Origin: Paractinoplanes atraurantiacus
Lineage (GTDB): Bacteria; Actinomycetota; Actinomycetes; Mycobacteriales; Micromonosporaceae
DNA length: 64,000 nt
Direction of reading: 5' to 3'
Assembly (NCBI RefSeq): GCF_900215205.1
Contig: NZ_OBDY01000029.1
Location: 81,591-145,590 of the forward strand
A program made the translations under genes and the position numbers. The notes below the pieces were generated by a model. The model was given only the letters and a program-made list of their open reading frames with translations, was not told the origin of the DNA and searched no databases. Position 1 is the stretch's first letter. Every line of letters begins with the position of its first letter. Positions 1 through 7,309 of the stretch are shown piece by piece.

Positions 1-2
1 AT

Positions 3-260
3 TGGCGGGCTTACCGCGACTTCTACCGCTGGTCCAACATCTGGCGCGGCGCCGCCGGCAAGCCGGCCCGCGCTCGGATGCGCCACCTGGCGTACGCCGG
101 AGGCTGGAAGAAGTTCGAACCGCTGTGGGACGCCCTGATCAGATCGGGTCAGGTGCTGCGCGCCCTCCCATTGTTGGAGCGTTCCCTGTCCCTTCCCGAT
201 GGCGATCACATTAAATCAGAAATGCGGCGGAAACTGAATACGGCGGTGAGGAGTATCTAA
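3..260 (+). CDS. C-terminal fragment of a radical SAM-type protein (5' end outside window)
   Basis: An open frame runs in from the window edge and ends at TAA 258-260, giving about 85 residues. The visible part begins WRAYRDFYRWSNIW and later reads AGGWKKFEPLWD, a pattern I associate with the C-terminal tail of cobalamin-binding/radical SAM proteins of actinomycetes, downstream of the catalytic barrel. No cysteine motif is in the window, so the assignment rests on tail similarity only. An internal ATG at 78 is not needed, because the frame is open to the edge. The 94-bp gap to the next gene suggests it is not part of the translationally coupled nitrilase cluster that follows. Confidence 0.5.
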   Translation, partial: WRAYRDFYRWSNIWRGAAGKPARARMRHLAYAGGWKKFEPLWDALIRSGQVLRALPLLERSLSLPDGDHIKSEMRRKLNTAVRSI

Positions 261-304
261 CGGCAGGTTGTTCCGGATGAAACCTCGCTGAAACCGCCGA
301 TCCC

Positions 305-347
305 TTGACTGGCTCCAGCAACAGCGGCTTGACCTGGGGCTAGGAGG
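305..347 (+). promoter_or_regulatory. Upstream region of the nitrilase cluster: -35-like box and ribosome site
   Basis: In the 94-bp gap before the cluster there is a TTGACT at 305-310, a good -35 match, and a GGAGG ribosome site at 343-347 placed 7 nt before the ATG at 355. I do not see a convincing -10 hexamer at the expected spacing, so the promoter call is weak. The ribosome site is strong and fixes the start of the first cluster gene. Confidence 0.35.
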
Positions 348-354
348 CACGAGG

Positions 355-633
355 ATGCCGGAGCGGTATGTGCTGGCGCGCTGGCCGGATGGGACTCGAC
401 AGCGAATCTATTCACCGTCCACCGTGGTCGAAGACTATTTCTCCGACGACCATGAATACGCGGTGGCCGACTTCGTGAATCGCTGCCGTACGGCATTGCG
501 CATTGCCAGCGACCGAGTCCAGCAGGCTTACGGATTTCCCTGTTCCCGCGCCGCCGCCTCTCTCGTCCAGGTCGAACAGCACGCCGTCCGCCACAGCACC
601 GGCGCCGTGACCGTCGAGGGGATCGAAGCATGA
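355..633 (+). CDS. MSMEG_0570-family nitrogen starvation response protein
   Basis: This 92-residue protein starts with ARWPDGT, followed by YSPSTVVEDYF, YAVADFVNRCRTAL and RIASDRVQQAYGF. These signatures match the small MSMEG_0570 family found only beside nitrilase-1 clusters. No catalytic motif is visible and its molecular role is not known; members are named from association with nitrogen-starvation loci. It is the first gene of the cluster, has a strong ribosome site, and its TGA overlaps the ATG of the next gene by 4 bp, so it is probably translated in step with the flavoprotein. I am confident of the family and make no claim about its activity. Confidence 0.8.
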   Translation: MPERYVLARWPDGTRQRIYSPSTVVEDYFSDDHEYAVADFVNRCRTALRIASDRVQQAYGFPCSRAAASLVQVEQHAVRHSTGAVTVEGIEA

Positions 634-1928
634 GCACGCACCACACGGTCGTGATCGTCGGTGGCGGCCAGGCCGGGCTGGCGATGAGCTGGCACCTGAA
701 GCGCCTCGGCGTCGACCACGTCGTGTTCGAGCGCGACCGGGTCGGTCACGAGTGGCGCGACCGGCGGTGGGACTCCTTCTGCCTGGTCACCCCGAACTGG
801 CAGGTCGACCTGCCCGGCTTCCCCTACACCGGCGACGATCCGGACGGCTTCATGCCGGGCGCCGAGGTGGTCACCCATCTCGAGGCGTACGCGGCCTCGT
901 TCGCCCCGCCACTGCGCGAGGGCGTCACCGTGACCCGGCTTCGCCGTACCCCCGACGGGGTCTTCCACCTGGAGACCAGTGCCGGCCCGTGCACCGCCGG
1001 CCAGGTCGTCGTGGCGACCGGCCCCTACCACGCCCCGGCCGTGCCGCGGCTCGCCGAACGGCTGCCCGCCGGCGTCGTCCAGCTGCACTCCTCGCAGTAT
1101 CGGCGCCCCGAGCAGCTGCCCGACGGTGACGTGCTCGTGGTCGGCACCGGCCAGTCGGGCTGCCAGATCGCCGAGGACCTGCATCTGACCGGCCGGCGGG
1201 TGCATCTCGCGGTCGGCAGCGCGCCCCGGGCCGCCCGCCGCTACCGCGGCCGCGACACCCTGGCCTGGCTGGACGCCATGGGCCACTACGCCAAGGGCGT
1301 CGACGAGTTCGGCGACGTGGACGAGGTCCGGCTGCGCGCCAACCACTACATGACCGGCCGCGACGGTGGCCGCGACATCGACCTGCGCGCCTTCGCGGCG
1401 CAGGGCATGCAGCTGTACGGCCGGCTGCGCGACATCACCGCCGGCAGCCTCGGTTTCGCCGGTGATCTGGCCGCCAACCTGGACAACGCCGACGCCGTGG
1501 CCGAGGGCATCAAGGACGCCATCGACCGCTGGATCGCCGCCAACGGCGTCGACGCCCCGGCCGAGGACCGGTACGTGCCGGTGTGGCAGCCGCCGGCCGG
1601 CGAGCGCACCCTCGACCCGGCCCGGCTGGCCGCGGTCATCTGGGCCACCGGCTTCCACCGCGACCACCGCTGGATCCAGGTGCCCGTGTTCGACGGCCGC
1701 GGCTACCCCACACACGACCGTGGCGTGACCAGCTGCCCCGGCCTGTACTTCCTCGGCCTGCCCTGGCAGTGGACCTGGGGGTCGGGCCGGTTCGCCGGCA
1801 TCGCCCGCGACGCCGCGCACCTGGCCGGGAGGATCACGGCGGCGGGCCGGGCCCGGATGGCCGAAGAGGTCAGCTGGCTGGCCGGCACCGCCACCGAGAC
1901 CTTCCCGCGGCTGGAGTGGGCGGCATGA
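630..1928 (+). CDS. MSMEG_0569-family flavin-dependent oxidoreductase
   Basis: This 432-residue flavoprotein resembles flavin monooxygenases. An N-terminal dinucleotide fold carries VIVGGGQAGLA (Gly11, Gly13, Gly16) for FAD. A second Rossmann motif, VVGTGQSGCQIAEDL, lies near residue 167 and probably binds NAD(P)H. ATGF near residue 337 is the usual FMO-like strand. The family is a fixed member of nitrilase-1 clusters; in those clusters it is presumed to oxidise a nitrogen-containing substrate, which is inference. The ATG at 630 overlaps the previous stop, and the stop overlaps the next ATG at 1925, so it sits within one translational chain. Confidence 0.85.
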   Translation: MSTHHTVVIVGGGQAGLAMSWHLKRLGVDHVVFERDRVGHEWRDRRWDSFCLVTPNWQVDLPGFPYTGDDPDGFMPGAEVVTHLEAYAASFAPPLREGVTVTRLRRTPDGVFHLETSAGPCTAGQVVVATGPYHAPAVPRLAERLPAGVVQLHSSQYRRPEQLPDGDVLVVGTGQSGCQIAEDLHLTGRRVHLAVGSAPRAARRYRGRDTLAWLDAMGHYAKGVDEFGDVDEVRLRANHYMTGRDGGRDIDLRAFAAQGMQLYGRLRDITAGSLGFAGDLAANLDNADAVAEGIKDAIDRWIAANGVDAPAEDRYVPVWQPPAGERTLDPARLAAVIWATGFHRDHRWIQVPVFDGRGYPTHDRGVTSCPGLYFLGLPWQWTWGSGRFAGIARDAAHLAGRITAAGRARMAEEVSWLAGTATETFPRLEWAA

Positions 1929-2725
1929 ACGACGCCCACCGCCACCTCGGCGTCCTGCCCGCCTACCCGTTCTACGGCGGTCCGGCGGTCCACCCGGACA
2001 CCACCGCCCGCGCCACCATCGACGAGCTGATCGCCGACCTCGACGCCGAAGGCACCGAGCGGGCGCTGGTCCTGCCCAACTACGGCGTACCCGACCCGGA
2101 CGTGGCCTTCGGCTTCAACGACCTGGTGGTCGAGGCCGCGCAGCGCGACGACCGGATCCGGGCCGGGCTGTGGGTCTCGGCCAAACCCGAGGACGGCGAG
2201 CGGACGGCGCGGGCTCTGCGATTGGCCGGGGAGCCGGGCGTACGGGCCCTCAAGCTCAGCTTCCTGCTCGGCGGCGGCGCCGGCGACCCCGGGCTCGACG
2301 CCATCTTCGCCGCCGCCCGCGAGCACGACCTCACCGTCCACGTACACACCTCCCCGGGCGCCGCCTCCGACATCGACCGGGTCGGCACGCTGGTCGACCG
2401 CTACGGCGACGACGTCCGCGTCCACCTGGTGCACTTCGGCGGCGGGATGAGCGCCCACATCAAGCTGATCGGCGGCCGGTTCTTCGACTGGATCACCGCC
2501 GGCAAGCAGGTCTACACCGACCTGTCCTGGGCCATCGGGTTCGCCCCGCGCTGGCTGGCCCAGGAGATCGACCGGCGTGGCATCGGCCACGACCGGGTGC
2601 TGTTCGCCAGCGACGAACCGTGGGGCGATCACGCCGGGGAGTACGCCCGGCTGCGTGCGGTCGCCGCCGGCTCCGAGCTGTCCCAGTCCGTTTTCCACAC
2701 CAATTTCGCCAAGTTGTACGGCTGA
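1925..2725 (+). CDS. Amidohydrolase-2-type metal-dependent hydrolase in the nitrilase cluster
   Basis: This 266-residue TIM-barrel protein has the metal ligands of the amidohydrolase-2 superfamily: an N-terminal HRH (HxH), VHVHTS near residue 140, VHLVHFGGG near residue 168, and the C-terminal FASDEPWG aspartate near residue 229. It should hydrolyse or decarboxylate a small substrate in the cytoplasm, possibly an amide or acid produced by the nitrilase pathway (inference). I chose ATG 1925, which overlaps the stop of the flavoprotein (ATGA); the frame stays open far upstream, but that stretch is antisense-like shadow. An 11-bp gap containing AAGGAG separates it from the next gene. Confidence 0.8.
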   Translation: MNDAHRHLGVLPAYPFYGGPAVHPDTTARATIDELIADLDAEGTERALVLPNYGVPDPDVAFGFNDLVVEAAQRDDRIRAGLWVSAKPEDGERTARALRLAGEPGVRALKLSFLLGGGAGDPGLDAIFAAAREHDLTVHVHTSPGAASDIDRVGTLVDRYGDDVRVHLVHFGGGMSAHIKLIGGRFFDWITAGKQVYTDLSWAIGFAPRWLAQEIDRRGIGHDRVLFASDEPWGDHAGEYARLRAVAAGSELSQSVFHTNFAKLYG

Positions 2726-2736
2726 AGGAGTCCCCC

Positions 2737-3249
2737 ATGTCCGAGCTGACCGACCTCGAGCAGAAGAGCCTCACCGAGATCCCGCACCCGTCGCTGCCCG
2801 AGGGCTCGAGCATCTACGGCACCACCAAGGTGTTCCCCGACTACCAGGCCGAGAACGGCGAAACCTACTTCACCCTGGTCCACGGCATCGCCCACGAGTC
2901 GTCGGTGAGCTTCGTGGCGATCCTGCAGGCCACCCGGGCGCTGCGGAAGGGCTTCGAATCGGCGATCTACTTCTACGGCCCGGGCTCGCTCAACGCGCTG
3001 GCCACCCGCGGCTTCCCGACCACCGGCACCTCCGCCTTCCCGGGCGAGCACAACATCAACAACGCGCTGAAGACGTTCATCGCCGAGGGCGGCAAGGTGT
3101 ACTGCTGCCGGTTCGGGCTCTCGCTGCACGGCGCCCGCGAGGAGGACCTCATCGAGGGCGTCATCCCGACCCACCCGCTCGACGTGCAGGACGCGATCAT
3201 CCACTACGCCCGCAAGGGCGCCATCATCAACTCGACGTACATGGTCTGA
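2737..3249 (+). CDS. MSMEG_0572/Sll0783-family nitrogen starvation response protein
   Basis: This 170-residue protein has the family hallmarks IYGTTKVFPDYQ, TLVHGIAHESSVSFVAILQA and STYMV at the C-terminus. The cyanobacterial homologue Sll0783 is known from nitrogen-starvation work, but the biochemistry is unclear. The sequence shows DsrE-like character: a short alpha/beta domain, a GIAHESSVSFVAILQATRALRKG segment (cited here only by its ends GIAHES and LRKG), and a CCRFG cysteine pair. ATG 2737 has an AAGGAG ribosome site 7 nt upstream. It sits between the amidohydrolase and the radical SAM gene, 1 bp from the latter. Confidence 0.85.
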   Translation: MSELTDLEQKSLTEIPHPSLPEGSSIYGTTKVFPDYQAENGETYFTLVHGIAHESSVSFVAILQATRALRKGFESAIYFYGPGSLNALATRGFPTTGTSAFPGEHNINNALKTFIAEGGKVYCCRFGLSLHGAREEDLIEGVIPTHPLDVQDAIIHYARKGAIINSTYMV

Positions 3250-3250
3250 C

Positions 3251-4303
3251 ATGTCCATCGACGTTCGATCCGACCTGGCCGTGCGCGGCGTGCGGGTGGC
3301 GACACCCGTGCGCCGCCCGGCCGGTGCGGGCCCCAGCGACGACGGGCACCTGGTCATCGACGGCGGCAACGCCGCGCTGCCGGTGAACCCGGCCAGCCCG
3401 TACGAGATCCGCGACGACAAGATCTGGCTGGGCGAGACCGACACCGGGCTGTCGCTCCAGGTCGTACACCGGCCGCGGTTCTATGACCTGACGACCGCCG
3501 ACGGGGTGCCGTACGAGAAGATCGCCCGGCTGCACGGCCGCAACATCCTCGCCACCACCGTCGTGCAGACCTGCATCCGGTACGCCGAGGACCAGCGCTG
3601 CCGTTTCTGCACCATCGAGGAGTCGCTGCGCACCGGCGCCACCGTCGCCGCCAAGACGCCGGCCCAGCTGGCCGAGGTGGCCGAGGCCGCGGTCCGGCTG
3701 GACGGCGTCGAGCAGATGGTCATGACGACCGGCACCACGACCGGGCCCGACCGGGGCGCCCGCAACCTCGTCCGCTCGGTCGCGGCCGTGCTGGCCGCGG
3801 TGCCCGGCCTGCCCGTCCAGGTGCAGATCGAGCCACCGGGCGACCTGCGGGTCATCGACGACCTGCACGCGGCCGGCGCCTCCGCGATCGGCATCCACGT
3901 CGAGTCCCTCGACGACGAGATCCGCCGCCGGTGGATGCCCGGCAAGGGCTCGGTCCCGATGGCCGAGTACGAGGCCGCCTGGGACCGCGCCGTGCAGGTG
4001 TTCGGCCGCAACCAGGTCTCCACCTACTTGCTGATCGGGCTCGGCGAGGACCCGGACGAACTCGTGGCGGGCGCGGCCCGGCTGATCGAGCGGGGCGTCT
4101 ACCCGTTCGCCGTGCCGTTCCGGCCGATGGCCGGCACCCTGGCCCGGCGCGACGGCCTGACCGCCCCGGCGCCCTCGCTGGTCCGCGACGTCAGCGAGCG
4201 GGTGGCGGCGCTGCTGCGCGAGGCGGGAATGCTCGGGCGCGACCAGAAGGCCGGCTGCGCCGCGTGCGGGGCCTGCGGCGTCCTCCAGGCGGCCGGCGGA
4301 TGA
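3251..4303 (+). CDS. MSMEG_0568-family radical SAM protein
   Basis: This is a 350-residue radical SAM enzyme of the nitrilase-1 cluster. The iron-sulfur cysteines are Cys108, Cys117 and Cys120, giving CX8CX2C instead of the usual CX3CX2C; this spacing is characteristic of the family. MTTGTTTG near residue 160 and the QIEPPGD strand fit the SAM barrel. A second cysteine group, Cys336, Cys339 and Cys342 (CX2CX2C), lies near the C-terminus and may bind an auxiliary cluster. The substrate is unknown. The TGA overlaps the ATG of the GNAT-AIR synthase fusion (ATGA), implying coupled translation. Confidence 0.85.
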   Translation: MSIDVRSDLAVRGVRVATPVRRPAGAGPSDDGHLVIDGGNAALPVNPASPYEIRDDKIWLGETDTGLSLQVVHRPRFYDLTTADGVPYEKIARLHGRNILATTVVQTCIRYAEDQRCRFCTIEESLRTGATVAAKTPAQLAEVAEAAVRLDGVEQMVMTTGTTTGPDRGARNLVRSVAAVLAAVPGLPVQVQIEPPGDLRVIDDLHAAGASAIGIHVESLDDEIRRRWMPGKGSVPMAEYEAAWDRAVQVFGRNQVSTYLLIGLGEDPDELVAGAARLIERGVYPFAVPFRPMAGTLARRDGLTAPAPSLVRDVSERVAALLREAGMLGRDQKAGCAACGACGVLQAAGG

Positions 4304-5658
4304 CCGACCTGGCGCCGGCACTGACCGGGACACCGTCCTTCGTCATCTCCCCCGACGACGACCGCCGCGACTACCACCGGCTGCGGCGGCGGGTCTTCGT
4401 CGACGAGCAGGCCCTGTTCACCGGCGACGACCGCGACGAGGCCGACGACGATCCGCGGACGGTGGTGCTGGTCGCCCGGGACTCCGGCGGCACCGTTCTC
4501 GGCGGGGTCCGTCTCGGCCCGGCCGGGCCGGGTCCGGACATCGGCTGGTGGAACGGCGGCCGGCTGGTCGTCGACCCCGCGGTGCGCGGCACCCGCGGCA
4601 TCGGGCCCGCCCTGATCCGCGCGGCGTGCGCCCACGCCGAATCGGCCGGCGCCCTTCGGTTCGACGCCACCGTGCAACACCGGTGGGAAGCCATGTTCGG
4701 CCGGCTCGGCTGGCAGCGGGTACGCCGCACGGTGGTGGCCGGCCGGCCGCACACGCGGATGCGGTGGCCGATCCGCCGCCTGCACGACCTGGCCGCGGCG
4801 GCCAAGAGCCCGCTCGGCGACCTCGTCCACGGCCTCGCCCCGGCCGGCTGGGCCGGCGACGACGGCGCCCCCGTCCCCGGCAGCGATCTGATCGCCGCCT
4901 GCGACGCCATCCTGCCGTCCATGGTCGAACGGGACCCGGAATGGGCCGGCTGGTGCGCCGTCCTGGTCAACGTCAACGACCTGGCCGCCATGGGCGCGGC
5001 GCCGGTGGGGCTGCTCAACGCGGTCGCCGGGCGCGACGCCGCCTTCGTGGCCCGGGTCCTGACCGGGCTGCGGCGCGCCGCACAGGCGTACGGCGTGCCG
5101 GTCCTCGGCGGGCACACCCAACTCGGCGTTCCGGCCGCGCTGTCGGCGACCGCGCTCGGGCGCGCCGCCCACCCGGTACCCGGCGGCGGAGGCCGTCCCG
5201 GGCACCGGATCCGGCTCACCGCCGACCTCGGCGGCCGCTGGCGGCCCGGCTATCAGGGCCGGCAATGGGACTCGACCAGCCGGCGCAGCCCGGCCGAGCT
5301 CCAGGAGATGACCGGCTTCGTGGGCGCGGCCCGGCCGGCCGCGGCCAAGGACGTGTCCATGGCCGGCATCGCCGGAACGCTCGGGATGCTGGCCGAGGCC
5401 AGCGGTTGCGGCGCGATCCTCGACGTCGCCGCCGTTCCCCGGCCGGCCGCGGCGACCGCCGGCGACTGGCTCACCTGCTTCCCCGGCTTCGCCATGCTCA
5501 CCGCCGGCGAGCTGCGGGCGGCGCCGAGCGGCCCCGCCGTCACCGCCGGCTGCGGCGAGCTCGTCGCCGGACAGGGGGTCCAGCTGCGCTGGCCCGACGG
5601 AGAACTCACCCCCGCGATCGGCGGCGGTGTCACGGGATTGGGGACGGCCACATCATGA
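4300..5658 (+). CDS. GNAT acetyltransferase fused to AIR-synthase-like domain (MSMEG_0567; Sll0786+Sll0787 type)
   Basis: This 452-residue two-domain protein starts with residues 1-150, a GNAT fold (YHRLRRRVFVDEQ, then RLVVDPAVRGTRGIGPALI as the acetyl-CoA binding turn). Residues 160-452 resemble the PurM/ThiL/AIR synthase ATP-binding family: GDDGAPVPG, VNVNDLAAMGAAPVG, GGHTQLG and a later KDVSMAGIAGTL. In Synechocystis the two halves are separate proteins (Sll0786, Sll0787); here they are one chain. It would link an acyl transfer step to an ATP-dependent step on the same intermediate, which is inference. Four-bp overlaps join it to both neighbours. Confidence 0.85.
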   Translation: MTDLAPALTGTPSFVISPDDDRRDYHRLRRRVFVDEQALFTGDDRDEADDDPRTVVLVARDSGGTVLGGVRLGPAGPGPDIGWWNGGRLVVDPAVRGTRGIGPALIRAACAHAESAGALRFDATVQHRWEAMFGRLGWQRVRRTVVAGRPHTRMRWPIRRLHDLAAAAKSPLGDLVHGLAPAGWAGDDGAPVPGSDLIAACDAILPSMVERDPEWAGWCAVLVNVNDLAAMGAAPVGLLNAVAGRDAAFVARVLTGLRRAAQAYGVPVLGGHTQLGVPAALSATALGRAAHPVPGGGGRPGHRIRLTADLGGRWRPGYQGRQWDSTSRRSPAELQEMTGFVGAARPAAAKDVSMAGIAGTLGMLAEASGCGAILDVAAVPRPAAATAGDWLTCFPGFAMLTAGELRAAPSGPAVTAGCGELVAGQGVQLRWPDGELTPAIGGGVTGLGTATS

Positions 5659-6476
5659 CCAGCATCCGGATGGCCGCGGTCGCGGAGCCCTTCGACCGCG
5701 ACCTGGACGGCGACTTCACCCGCATCGAGAAGATCATCGGCGCGGCGCGGGCCGACGGCGTACGGCTGCTCGCCCTGCCCGAGGCGGCCCTCGGCGGATA
5801 TCTGGCCGACCTCGACGGCGACGCCGAGCAGCCGCCCGCGCTGCGGATCGACGGCCCCGAGATCGCCCGGCTCGTCGACCTCGCCGGCGACATGGTGGTC
5901 TGCGCCGGCTTCTGCGAGGCGGACGGTGACCGCCGCTACAACACCGTGGTGGCGGTCGGCGCGGGCCGCGTCCTCGGCCGGCACCGCAAGGTGCACCAGC
6001 CGTTGCGGGAGAACGCCAGCTACGACTCGGGCGACGGCTTCGCCGCCTTCGACACGCCGGTCGGCCGGATCGGCCTGCTCATCTGCTACGACAAGGCGTT
6101 CCCGGAGTCGGCCCGGGCCCTGGCGCTCGACGGCGCGCAGATCATCGTGTGCGTGTCGGCCTGGCCCGGCAGCCGCACGAACGCGCCGGACGACCTGGTC
6201 GACGACCGCTGGACCCGCCGCTTCGACCTGTTCGACCGGGCCCGGGCGCTCGAGAACCAGGTCGTGTGGCTGTCGGCCAACCAGGCCGGCCGGTTCGGCT
6301 CGCTCCGATTCGTGTGCAGCGCCAAGGTGGTCGACCCCGGCGGCGACGTGCTGGCCACCACCGGCTGCGCGGCCGGCGTGGCGGTCGCCGACGTCGAAGT
6401 GGCCGAGTCACTGGCCGCCGCCCGCCGGTACATGGGTCACCTGCGGGACCGGCGCCCGGACACGTACCGATCGTGA
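5655..6476 (+). CDS. Nit1-type nitrilase, catalytic triad intact
   Basis: This 273-residue carbon-nitrogen hydrolase has the complete triad: Glu43 in ALPEAALGGY, Lys112 in RHRKVHQP, and Cys144 in LICYDKAFPE. It belongs to the nitrilase branch that defines Nit1C/Nit6803 clusters and would hydrolyse a nitrile to carboxylate and ammonia in the cytosol. The cluster has been linked to cyanide assimilation in Pseudomonas, so a cyanide-derived nitrile is a reasonable substrate guess. ATG 5655 overlaps the preceding TGA; the TGA overlaps the GTG start of the paralogue that follows. Confidence 0.9.
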   Translation: MTSIRMAAVAEPFDRDLDGDFTRIEKIIGAARADGVRLLALPEAALGGYLADLDGDAEQPPALRIDGPEIARLVDLAGDMVVCAGFCEADGDRRYNTVVAVGAGRVLGRHRKVHQPLRENASYDSGDGFAAFDTPVGRIGLLICYDKAFPESARALALDGAQIIVCVSAWPGSRTNAPDDLVDDRWTRRFDLFDRARALENQVVWLSANQAGRFGSLRFVCSAKVVDPGGDVLATTGCAAGVAVADVEVAESLAAARRYMGHLRDRRPDTYRS

Positions 6477-7309
6477 CGCTCACCCGCATCGCCGCGGCGG
6501 CCGCGCACTTCGGCCGTGACATCGAGTACGACCTCGGCCGCATCGGCAAGCTCATCGGCGACGCCCGGCAGGCCGGCGCCGACCTGCTCGTGCTGCCGGA
6601 CGCCGCGATCGGCGGCTACCTGGCCGACCTGCGCCGTCCCGATCCGGACGCGCTGCCGCCCGCCTTCACCGCGGACGACGCGGTCCTGCGGCGGGTCGCC
6701 GCGCTGGCCCGGGAGATGGTGGTGTGCGTCGGCTACTGCGAGGCCGACGGCGACGACCGCTACAACGCGGCGATCTGCCTGTCCGGCGACGGGATCCTCG
6801 GCCGGCACCGCAAGGTCCACCTGCCTGCGGCCGAGGTCACCGTGTACCGCCCCGGCGACGACTTCACCCCGTTCGACACCCCGGTGGGCCGGATCGGCAT
6901 GCTCATCGACTACGACAAGACGTTCCCGGAGTCGGCCCGGACCCTGGCCCTCGGCGGCGCGCGGATCCTGGCCTGCCTGTCGGCGTGGCCGGCCAGCATC
7001 ACCAATCAGGCGCCCAAGCTGTCCCAGGACCGCCAGTCGCGGCTGTTCGACCTCTACGACTGCGCCCGCGCCGCCGAGAACCAGGTCGTCGTGGTCTCCT
7101 CCAACCAGACCGGCGCGGTCGGCGGCCTGCGCTTCCTCGGCCAGGCCAAAGTGGTCGGCCCGGCCGGGAACGTCCTGGCCCGGACCTGGGCCAAGGCCGG
7201 TCTCGCGGTCGCCGAGCTGGACGTCGAAGCCGAGATCAGCGCCGCTCGCCGGGTCCTGCGCCACCTCGACGAGTTGCGACCCGACACCTACCGGACGGCG
7301 GCGCCATGA
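6473..7309 (+). CDS. Nitrilase-like paralogue with degenerate catalytic triad (probable pseudoenzyme)
   Basis: This 278-residue protein is clearly a tandem paralogue of the preceding nitrilase; long shared segments include GGYLADL, CEADGD and RIGxLIxYDKxFPESAR. Two of the three catalytic residues are replaced. Glu is Asp43 (LPDAAIGGYL, codon GAC 6599-6601), and the nucleophile Cys is Asp146 (LIDYDK, codon GAC 6908-6910, two base changes from TGC). Lys114 is kept. Such a protein should not form the thioimidate intermediate; it may be a regulatory or structural partner of the active nitrilase. GTG 6473 overlaps the previous TGA, and its stop overlaps the next ATG, so it is still expressed within the cluster and not decaying. 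Confidence 0.88.
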   Translation: MTLTRIAAAAAHFGRDIEYDLGRIGKLIGDARQAGADLLVLPDAAIGGYLADLRRPDPDALPPAFTADDAVLRRVAALAREMVVCVGYCEADGDDRYNAAICLSGDGILGRHRKVHLPAAEVTVYRPGDDFTPFDTPVGRIGMLIDYDKTFPESARTLALGGARILACLSAWPASITNQAPKLSQDRQSRLFDLYDCARAAENQVVVVSSNQTGAVGGLRFLGQAKVVGPAGNVLARTWAKAGLAVAELDVEAEISAARRVLRHLDELRPDTYRTAAP

